From Mesostigma viride (Eukaryota; Streptophyta; Mesostigmatophyceae; Mesostigmatales; Mesostigmataceae), in assembly GCA_009746045.1 (NCBI GenBank), contig RPFO01000089.1:1103364-1167363 (forward strand): a stretch of DNA of 64,000 nt, given 5' to 3'. The position numbers and the translations under genes were made by a program. Position 1 is the stretch's first letter. The number at the start of each line of letters is the position of its first letter. Below the pieces are notes generated by a model. The model was not told the DNA's origin, did no database searches, and worked only from the letters and a program-made list of their open reading frames with translations. Shown one piece after another: positions 32,075 to 41,093 of this stretch.

Positions 32075-33500
32075 AAGGTATGTAATACCCATCTACGGGC
32101 CAGATACTGGGCGTCACGCGGTCCAGTCGGGGAGCCGCGTGTGGAGGAGCATGAACCCTTTAGCACATGGCATGCCCAACTCCCAAGTTGCGATTACCGC
32201 ATATTTGTGTTCTGTGGGGAGGTTTGCACATCAGAGAAGCTGCGTGGTATTGATGGGTGATAAGCAGCATGTGCATTAATTTTTTTGTCGCACGCTCCCG
32301 TTGGGAGTCGCGGGGCACAAACAGGTGAAGAAGGGCTGAAGTCGTGGAAAAAGTCAGAAAATTCGCGAGTGCGCAGAGGCAGGGGCTGAGATTAATTAAG
32401 AGGTAGGTTGAAATTAAATAAGATGCATGCCTCTATCAAGATAAATTATTGGAGGCGAGTGTCTATTGGCGTAAATGTGTAGTATTGTACGACAAGATGT
32501 CAGGGGTGACGGAAAGTACTGAAGTCGCGGTTCTTTACGCCGTTGCTGGCATGTCAGTCAGTCAAGCGCGAAACACTCGTGACACTCGTTGCAGCAGGAC
32601 ATTGCCGAACACTAGGTCATCATTGTAGTGACCAACCCTGAACCTATTCTTGGCCAGTTACGTGGGCCGTAGATGATGAACTAAATACGGAATGTTGGGA
32701 AAAGATCAAGGAGACAACCAGCGCAGGCCAAAAGATGCCCTATGATGTTTATTTGCTGACGCACAATGAGATCTCACTAGCGCAAAATTTTTGGCTTCAC
32801 TGGCGAAATAAAAAGATTCCTGTCGTTTGCACGTGAAAACGTCACGATACTGCCACGTGTGCACGTTGCTGGCTATCGTTTGTGAGCACGACGATAGTGT
32901 AAATTAAGTGCAGCCGCACGCAACTTGACAATCAACCGACGTTTTCACGCGATCGTCCTACAAGCTCGATGCCATGAATTAGGTAAAAAAGCTGGCCGCT
33001 TAGGAGTTCTATGAGGACCTCAATACGACATGGGTTCACGTAGATACTTGCTTACTTCCTTACGAATTCGGGCTATAGCCTCCAGGAACTCCGCCATGCC
33101 CTTACGGCTTTGAAAGTAGATGCGCAGATGGCCATTTGAGATGGTGTGGATTATGCCGATGGAAGTGAATGACAACCCAGATATTCTGGTATATTCTGGG
33201 AACCATCTCAGTGCCCGAGACAGAGACATCGGGCTCTGCACCAGATTGCTTGACTCCGAAGATGACTCTTTTCTTTCCGCTTTGCTTGCAATGAAGGGTG
33301 CCGAGCAAATCATTTGTCAGATTTTTTTCGCATCAGTTGACTCAATTTTGTGGGGGGACCTTCCGGATCGATTTTTTGGTTTTTGAACGTTGCAGGCACA
33401 AAATGTTGCAAAAAGAACTTGACGCCGATGAAGCACTGGCCACCGAGGCTGAGGATGACGCCGAGCCCGAGGCAGACGGCGATCTCATACATAGCTTTCT
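32075..33500. other. Intergenic, with one dispersed core and weak ORFs
   Basis: 32290-32316 carries a variant of the dispersed core (CACGCTCCCGTTGGGAGTCG). 32707-32731 holds GGAGACAACCAGCGCAGGCC, also found near 35058 and inverted near 36500. A minus ORF of about 97 codons (33313-33020; LSFTSIGIIHTISNGHLRIY) looks protein-like but I do not recognise it. Confidence 0.35.
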
Positions 33501-33502
33501 AG

Positions 33503-33820
33503 GGCAAACGCAGAAAACTGCCGTTGAAGAACTGGATGTTCCACATAATTGCTTCTGCTGGCAACATGCATGTGACGCCAGTAGAGCGAGCAATTAGTGC
33601 GATTTTCAGTAAGAAGAATGGAGGGAAATTACTCGTCATCATCGAGCAAGGCCCATTAAGAAACGATTGGCACGCACACATGCTAATCACGGCCAGGAAC
33701 ACATCTCTGTGCGCCATCAAGCGTCACTTGCGCCACATGCTGGGATGGGATGTGCCTGCTGAGAGGCCATCAATTCCAATCAGACTTGTCAGAGAAGTCG
33801 ACTATACCGGGATTAATTAA
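33503..33820 (+). pseudogene. Fragment with an HUH-like motif
   Basis: A frame of about 105 codons opens after TCTAG at 33498-33502 and is cut by the TTAA tail at 33812. It reads KNWMFHIIASAGNMHVTPVE..., then LLVIIEQGPLRNDWHAHMLI, where HAH flanked by hydrophobic residues fits the His-hydrophobic-His metal site of Rep/HUH endonucleases, then LVREVDYTGIN with a Tyr in a possible catalytic position. An acidic segment in another frame (33415-33500, EAEDDAEPEADGDL) may belong upstream. HUH proteins drive rolling-circle replicons, Helitrons and the algal Replitrons. The assignment rests on one short motif. Confidence 0.3.
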
Positions 33821-34260
33821 TTAATTAATTAAACTCGCGCTCCGGTTGGGGACTCACGGAGCGTTAACCCCGATGGATGGGTGGGTGGGTGGGTGGGTGG
33901 GTGGGTGGGTGGGTGGGTGGGTGGGTGGGTGGGTGGGTGGGTGGGTGGGTGGGTGGGTGGGTGGGTGGGTGGGTGGGTGGGTGGGTGGGTGGGTGGGTGG
34001 GTGGGTGGGTGCGTGGGTGGGTGGGTGGGTGGGTGGGTGGGTGGGTGGGTGGGTGGGTGGGTGGGTGGGTGGGTGGGTGGGTGGGTGGGTGGGTGGGTGG
34101 GTGGGTGGGTGGGTGGGTGGGTGGGTGGGTGGGTGGGTGGGTGGGTGGGTGGGTGGGTGGGTGGGTGGGTGGGTGGGTGGATGGATGGATGGATGGGTAC
34201 ACGCAATCCTACCGGTCTAAGCTATCTACAAAAAGCTCCTTGATATGCTGCACAGGTGGT
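33812..34260 (-). mobile_element. LINE/SINE 3' end with TTAA tail and expanded microsatellite
   Basis: On - it reads CTACCGGT...GGATTGC, a (CCCA/CCAT)n array (34196-33873), ATCGGGGTTAACGC, the core TCCGTGAGTCCCCAACCGGA, then GCGCGAGTTTAATTAATTAA to 33812. Same order as 38424-38520. 5' truncated; no coding part. Confidence 0.6.
33873..34196 (+). repeat. (GGTG)n microsatellite, 320 bp
   Basis: GGTG units with one GCGTG interruption (34012) and a terminal GGAT block (34180-34196). Open WVGG / THPP frames are artefacts. Confidence 0.95.
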
Positions 34261-34380
34261 TGTAGAGGATGATGGTGGTAACGTTGATGATGTATCGGCT
34301 GAGTGTGATGATGCACAGCCAAAGGATTACATGGAATACTGTCATAGCTAGGTCTGTAGTGCAAATGACTCATTGTGGGA

Positions 34381-35961
34381 ATGAGGAGGCAACAATCATA
34401 TCAAGGAGTCATATGGCTCAACACCACAGATGAAGCACTTCTTGACCACTTCAAGCAGGACTTTATCATCACGTGTGTTGACAAGAGTGCCAACAACTTT
34501 GCTTTTATCTGCAAGAAGCACTACCTTGCTACGTTGCAACACGAGTTGGCGTCCAGCCCTACCTATGTTCAGCGTGCACAGTCCACCGCCAGTATCACTG
34601 CTGCTCATCGGGCTTTTCTGCACAGCCAAAACATTGTTGCTCGTGCCTTCCTTAAGCGGCAGCGACGCGCCACCACCACTACGTTCCCATATCTGTATCT
34701 CACTCTTAAGCTGCACAAAACTCCTGTTGCTTTGCGCACCATTGCTGCGTCGCATTCCGCCCCACTGATGCCTCTATCGAAACTCATCTGCCATGCCTTG
34801 AATGCTCTTCTCCCCGAAGCCAATGCATTATGGGTGAAGGTTCTGTCGAATGCCGGGTATGAATGCGCTGGTAGTTGGATCGTCATAGACTCAGCCCAAG
34901 TACGCCTACGCCTTGCCGCCCTTAGCCGTTCTAAGACAGCAGCAGAGAAGCTTATACCTATGCCCATAGCCACCTATGATTTCACCACTCTATATACCAC
35001 ACTAGATGTGCACGATTTGAAAGCTCGTTTAGATAGCCTCCTTACTCGTCTGTATCAAGGAGACAACCACCGCAGGCCAGAAATTGTCTGTATGCACGTA
35101 GGCCTCACGGGCGCAACCACCTGCACGTGTGTGTGTGTTTCTCAGACCAAGCCCACGGCAACGTGGCTCTCAGGGATTGCGGCAGGTGCTATCGTGCGGG
35201 ATGCTTATAATCATATCGTCCTGAAGGCTGACCTTGTTCATTGGATCTCTTATCTTGTTGATAACACCTACATTTGTTTTGCGGGCGATGTATACCAACA
35301 AGCTATCGGCATCCCTATGGGCACTAACTGTGCCGGGCTCCTTGCAAACCTCTATCTATACACTCATGAGCTTGCATTCATGGAGAATTTCATTGCCTCA
35401 AATGATGATGTTCTCATCAGGCGTTTTATCCACACATGTCGATACATTGATGATGTTATTGCTTTCGACAACCCTGATTTGGCAACCCACTTTGTGTATC
35501 ACCGCTGGTCTGCCTGGCATCTACCTGCAAGCGTCCCTCACATTAAAGCTCACGTCAGAGGATACTAGTTGCAATTACCTCGATCTTAACATTACCCATA
35601 ACAAGAAGGGCTGGCGTACGGCTGTCTATGATAAGCGCAAGGATCCTATAAATATCAGCAAATTCCTTTTATTCACTACCCCGATATTCACAGTCTCCTT
35701 TCCCACACAGCAAAATATGGTGTTGTTCTTAGTCAGTTGCATCGTTTTCCCCGTCTTGGTTCTTATCATGTCGATTTCATCACGACTCTTGTTGAACTCT
35801 TGCATCTTTTGTTGGTCAAAGACTATGACCGAGACATTATGCTCCGTCAAGTCCGGTGTTTTTTGCAACGTCACCCACATCTGTTCGGTGCTGCCCCTTG
35901 GCACAAGCTCTACAAACAGGTCGTGGACCGGCTGGATCGCGTAGTATCTCCGCACATCTGA
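34381..35961 (+). pseudogene. Penelope-like element reverse transcriptase (5'-truncated, frameshifted)
   Basis: RT landmarks in order: FIITCVDKSANNFAFICKKH (34465-34525, the DKxxxN box upstream of the RT core), YLTLKLHKTPVALRTIAASH, motif A IATYDFTTLYTTLDV (about 34967), QQAIGIPMGTNCAGLLANLY (about 35296), catalytic HTCRYIDDVIAF (about 35432). Frame changes near 35490 and 35650 then lead to NYLDLNITHNKKGW and YGVVLSQLHRFPRLG, both expected after the core, with a stop near 35959. This resembles the Naiad/Chlamys branch of Penelope-like elements, whose GIY-YIG nuclease lies N-terminal; no nuclease is visible here, so the copy is truncated. RT identity is secure, the subgroup is inference. Confidence 0.7.
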
Positions 35962-36420
35962 ACCCTGTGATGCCAGATCTCCTCTGCGGCCGTTCCGAGC
36001 TTGGCACTGGATTCGTTGTCCACATCGTCGCGTCGCTGCAGCAACACGATGTTTTCTGGCATACGCGGGCTTTTGGTTCCCGCCGCACATTTCAAAGTGC
36101 TGTCCTCCGGATTTTTGCCTTTGCACCGTGTGCAGTTCTTGGACGTTTGGAATCATGGCATGGCTAACGTAATTACTGACTAGCTAGACCTTTTCAGTGG
36201 TTTTCCATTTGCGGGTATTTCCTCGTAAATGGTGGGAGAGCGATCGCAGCAATGGTGCTCACCACTAGACACTCCCGGCCAGTTAGGCTCGAAACACACG
36301 CCCTGATCAAGCAAGCTGTTTCCGGCCCCACCGTCTAGGTCATCTAGTCGCTCTACACGTAAGCCAGCCATAATTTCAATGCACAAGGCTACACATTTCC
36401 ATCACCATTCATATTCATCA

Positions 36421-36490
36421 TCCTGAAAGACTCGAACCCGCGGACACGATAACGGCAGGCTCGAGCTACCATGGTCCGGATTCTCCCGAT
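36421..36490 (-). other. tRNA-like segment with A- and B-box-like words
   Basis: On - it reads ATCCGGACCATGGTAGCTCG...GCGGGTTCGAGTCTTTCAGG. TGGTAGCTCGAG resembles an A box and GGTTCGAGTCT a B box, about 35 bp apart. A full cloverleaf cannot be drawn, so it is at best a degenerate tRNA or SINE head. Confidence 0.25.
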
Positions 36491-36517
36491 TTCTGGCCTG
36501 CGCTGGTTGTCTCGGTG

Positions 36518-36784
36518 ATACACATGACTATGACAAAAATTTTTCCCTATATGTTATGACGTGTTCTATAAATAGCTTACAACGCAGTATTAATTAATTA
36601 ATTAATTAATAGACATGTGACTGCGTCACGTGAGCATAAGTCCTCAGTGGGAGGGGAACATGGGATGGAATGGATTAATTAATCCGTGTTTTTTTTTTTA
36701 GAACGCGATATACTGCGTTGTAAGCTATTTATAGAACACATCATAACATCTAGGGAAAATTTTTTTTCATAGTCATGTGTATAC
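36518..36784. repeat. Foldback element, 74-bp arms
   Basis: Left arm 36518-36591 and right arm 36709-36784 are inverted copies at roughly 90% identity (ACACATGACTATGA, TGTTCTATAAATAGCTTACA, ACGCAGTAT). The spacer holds a (TTAA)n run at 36590-36611 and a T11 run at 36689-36699. May be a MITE with a tailed insertion inside. Confidence 0.65.
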
Positions 36785-38357
36785 TTTCCTGAAAGCCCAT
36801 AAATCAAAGGATTTTTTGAGCTACTCAGACCTACAAAATGCTAATTCATTTGAGAGATACACTGGTTTGAATACAGGGGGGTCTGACCATGACCGCGATT
36901 TGTTGACCCTAGGTCACAAGTCATGTGCTTATTCACAAATGGTTCATGAAAAAAATCTGGCTTCTTGCACGAGCTATGGGCAACATATGCAGGCTCTGTG
37001 AAACAAAACTCAGGCCCATTGGGCCACTGGAGCTATTTTTTATTAGCATTACAATTACAACGCAGTACAACGCAGTGGGAAAAATGAGAGCCCTTCACAA
37101 CATGACCCAACGACACAAGCCCCATAAACGGGGATATCATGAGCTAGGAGGGTCAAAACGTTGAAAATAGGTGTTGTATAAGTTATACAGCATCAAACAT
37201 GCATCAAACATCATGACTGGATGACATAATATGACTGAATCAGGCAGCCATAGCCAAAGCATCATCCACTCTCACAACGTGTTGAGCACATGCCTCGTGG
37301 GAAGGGAGGCACTGGGTTTTCATTCCACAACGTGTGCAATACTGAAAGAAAGAGGCATGTGTAATGCAAGGCTTGGATAGGTTGAGTGATCCATGAGCTT
37401 ACATGCAGGCGAAGATGACGCTGGAATGCATGCTAGCAAATGGTGGCAAGATGCTAACAACGCATGATTATACACCATGATTATGGGCACCTAGCTGATC
37501 TTCTTGCACAATCAACGCAGTATAAACCATCAATATCCAATCCTCACGATATATTCACGGCTTGAGGACGTATACAGCACCTAAATACTGCACGACTGCA
37601 ACCTGCTATGGCTGACATGCAAGCAACGTCGAGTAGGATGGCGGTCTTAGAGAGGCTGGGCAGAGGTCGGTAGAAATAAGTGGAAAACTGGCAGAAACTA
37701 GGTGGAAACACGATATACTTACGCCTGCAAGCACTATTGAGCCGGTGGCAGAGGCCATTTCCAGGAAAATACAGCATACCGTAGCAATAGCCACGGTCAC
37801 GCCTTACGCTATTTGCAGGCACCATCATGCCCGGAGCTACCCAATAAAAGTCTGCACAAATCTCGGTTTAGCCGAGAGTCCGGGCGTTCGGAATGAATAA
37901 ACATGTGTTAAGAAGTCGAAACACCATGGAAATACCAAGCATGGTGCCGCAGCAGACCCGAGTCCTGCCGTAATAATATGTATGCCGGTTTCCAGGGTTT
38001 CCGCATGAAAGTTGGGTGAGAAACTGGAAAAATCTACGTTTCCTTTGCCCCAGTACCTCAACAAACTCGTAGAAACCTCATTATCAACCTTTGAACGCAT
38101 CATCATGGTCGTGCCACCCAACAGCCACTGAAATTCGCGCGAAAACTGGCGAGATCTACCTGCCGCCATCGCCGTCGTCTTCACCTTCGTCCCGCGAAAA
38201 TGCCTGATTTCAGTGGTACATATTTGTTTGCAGCTGTCACAAAAAAAATCCAAAAAATACCAGGATTTTTTCTTGAGTTCTACGGGATGTAAGGAGGCCG
38301 TCCACCGAGTTTCAGACCGAAAATCTCGTATCTACTGTGCCTGCCACGTGTCAGATT
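36785..38357. other. No gene recognised
   Basis: AT-rich, short ORFs only (75-140 codons, no domains). The word CAACGCAGTA recurs at 37056-37072 and 37513. Confidence 0.3.
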
Positions 38358-38420
38358 ACAACGCGATACATCGCGTTCTAACCCTACAACGCGATACATC
38401 GCGTTGTAAAAAAACACGGG
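38358..38420. repeat. Twin AACGCGATACATCGCGTT palindromes
   Basis: Two copies of the 18-bp palindrome (38360-38377, 38389-38406) followed by an A-run and CACGGG. Related words occur at 36700-36714 and 39599-39610. Confidence 0.75.
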
Positions 38421-38423
38421 TTA

Positions 38424-39600
38424 ATTAGACTCGTGCTCCCGTTGGGGAGTCACGGAGCATTAACCCCGATGGATGGATGGATGGGTGCAAACATTCCTAC
38501 CGGTCTAATCTATCTACGTCGGCTACATACTACATCTATCTAACAGCATTCTAACTACAACATCTATCTAGACAGCCGCACGCTGCCCTAGGGGAGCTGT
38601 CTGGCGTGCCTCCCACGGGATTGCACACGCGGGCGCTTCCCCACTGGGGGGGGCTCGTTGTCCTCTATGACCTGGGCCCACTTGGCCTTGTCCATCATCT
38701 TCTTCCAAATCACAGATGGAATGGATGGTGTAAGCTATCTAGGTCCTAGTTACAGGGGTGTGGGCACCGCGGCCCGAATCGCTATCAATGCCATACTTGG
38801 TCACACGCGGAGCCCCCACAGACTTGGGGGTGGTCTCCTTCATCACTACTTGCCATCTATCCTTGCGCACCATCCGTGCCTCCATATTACAGACAAACCA
38901 GGAGGCTGCCCGGGTGTGAGCCCGTCACGTCTAGTGTAGCACATGTCCATGCCGAGTCTATCACGAAAAGTCCACGGGTCAGCGGCCCTGCCGCGCGCGG
39001 CCGGGGGCACGCCAGGTGAGGACATATCGCCCAGGCTGGGCGGGCTTGGTGCCAGCTAGTCTATCCGATGTATCTACCTGATCTGTGCGGGCCAGGTGCC
39101 CGGCTAGGCCCAGGCGCCTGTGCCTAATAATGTGGGAAACATAGGGCAAATCAGCGTACAAATCCTCATTACTAATGTGCAAACCAAAGGGGGCCTTGCG
39201 CAGCATCTTGGTGACGGCGCCGTCGAGTCGTTGCTCCAGCTCCTGCGTCAGTGTCCACGTCTCGGCGCCGTAGGTCAGGATCGTCAGAATGGCGACCTTG
39301 AAGAGGTCACGCTTGACGATCCGGGGTAGGGCGGGGTTGCTCCACCAGCGGCGGTGGTCATGGAGGTGCGCCCACGCCATGCCGATCCGTGTCGTCATGT
39401 CGTCCTCGCAGTCGGGAAGCCAACTGCCGAGCAGCTAGAAGCGGCCTGAAGTAGGGTAGTTGACCTCGGCATCGTCTAAGAGGCGGAGTGTGGGTGGGGG
39501 CCCTGCCATGCCGAGGGCCAGGGGGTCTGTTTTGGGGCTGATTTCTAGACCAACCGCCCGAGCCTCGAGCGCCAGGCAGTCCAGCCAAAGTTGGGCAGTA
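38424..39600 (-). pseudogene. LINE 3' fragment: post-RT domain, 3' UTR and tail
   Basis: On -, the sequence starts with VGLEISPKTDPLA (39555), passes an in-frame stop near 39440, then gives MTTRIGMAWAHLHDH and AILTILTYGAETWTLTQELE (39310-39240), RRLGLAGHLARTD (about 39120), the conserved region after the RT core of RTE/Jockey-type LINEs. After a stop come non-coding sequence, CCATCCATCC, ATCGGGGTTAATGC and the core TCCGTGACTCCCCAACGGGA, ending GCACGAGTCTAATTAA. This copy links the dispersed cores in the window to a LINE family. 5' truncated, as usual for LINEs. Confidence 0.65.
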
Positions 39601-39629
39601 TATCGCGTTCTAAAAAAAAAACACGGGTG

Positions 39630-39854
39630 AAGGCCAAAGTGCCTATAACCCCCCCTGGGCCCCCCACAAGCCTAGGCTGAGGCATTCAAGCGTATAACAC
39701 ATCACACATCACACACAGTGCTCGCAACAAAGCTATGTAAGGTCATGCGCGACCGCGGGATTTTGGTGGCCGAGGTCACCGCGACCGCAGGATTTCGGGC
39801 CGGGGCCGAGGTCACCCGCGACCGCAGCCCATAAACCCTTATAGAAAAAACACT
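39630..39854. other. Short intergenic stretch
   Basis: Contains two CGACCGCGGGATTT / CGACCGCAGGATTTC repeats (39749-39820). No gene. Confidence 0.3.
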
Positions 39855-40075
39855 GATTGGGTGGGGTTCGATTCTCCAGCATGAATCACAGCCTGGCATC
39901 GGTATGAATTCTGAGTATCCCTCAGTAAGGACACGGGCTCTGGAGCTTGGCAGCAGTTTGGTTGCCCAGGCTCTTTCTAATCTTTGGGGGTTATAATGAA
40001 AAAGGACTGCTCCGTGGCGGGAGCCAAATGAACGGCCGGGCGCCTGTGATAACTGTGAAAGACCTCAGGGCCTGA
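39855..40075 (+). repeat. Relic related to the Copia-1 3' region
   Basis: GTGGGGTTCGATTCTCCAGC, CACAGCCTGGCAT and GGGCGCCTGTGATAACTGTG occur in the same order as at 13010-13195 in Copia-1, with substitutions and indels. No LTR or coding part remains. Confidence 0.6.
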
Positions 40076-41093
40076 TTTCACTCCAAAAATGTGTTTTCCT
40101 AACTAATTGCAAAGGATTTTTTTTCGCGACTTCCGACTTTAAAAACGCCCCACGAAATACAACAAGAAGACTAGCAGACAAAGGTGACAGGGATGCAAAA
40201 GTCTCGCGAAGGCAAACCAGTAGGTGCTAGTGGTCTCAATGACAATCACAGATTTGAAGGGTAAAGATGCATCCTCTTACATAAATATGTTTTATGGGCT
40301 CGTCCACCGCAGGCAGATGAGCAACAGAATCGGTGGGTGGAGACAATGGTTCGTGCAGAGGGCGCATGGACACACCACTTGCACACCCTGGCAAAAGCCA
40401 CAGGCTAACATGCAAACACACAAAATAGCCTAAAGTGCCCAACCTACAGAGCATACCCTTGCCTCATGATACATTGTGCTTGCTATCCAGGGCAAGGGCT
40501 GGCCAAGGCAGGCCAAAGGGCTCCAGTAACCTAACCAAGAGTCAGACGGAAGCACTGCCATGAGGGCACCGCCTTGCACGACACCATATCACGGCAAGAT
40601 GGCTGGGTGGTGCAGCTAACCAAAACGGCTCCAGGGACCGCAAAATCTCCACAAGAACAAGCTGGTATTTACAAGAGTCCCCAGTTGTTTCGAACTACTT
40701 CAAAATCAGCATTCACCAGCATAAGGGTCTAAGGCCTGCGCGGCGAGAAAACCCCGGCAGATCCTGGTAAATCTTACCCCCGCTCCAGGGAAACCTGGTT
40801 GCAAACGCTTGACACTGCCGAGCCGTAAGGTAACCCACCCTCAACATGACAGGTAGCCGATCAGATCAAGGTGCTGCACCCCGTGTAGGTGCCCCGTACT
40901 TTCCCCTGTTGCCCTCCCCCCAGTCTGCCGTAGCAAGCCGCCAGGAAGAAAAGACCATTAGGCAAGCAAAGGGGTCAAAAGCATTCTTGAGAAGCTTTTG
41001 CAGTCCGCGCCCATCTGCTGGAGTGAGTGTCCCTCCGACAACCCCCCTGCCCACCCTGTGTCCTACCTCCTCCTTCAACCCCCGGTGGTCACT
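40076..41093. other. 3' flank of DXS; no gene
   Basis: Lies downstream of DXS (minus strand). Short ORFs only. The proximal few hundred bases are the probable DXS 3' UTR. Confidence 0.3.

Noticed and set aside
33812-33832. TTAA run as a piggyBac target site
   Set aside because: It is a multi-unit run attached to a retroelement 3' core, so a tail is the better reading.
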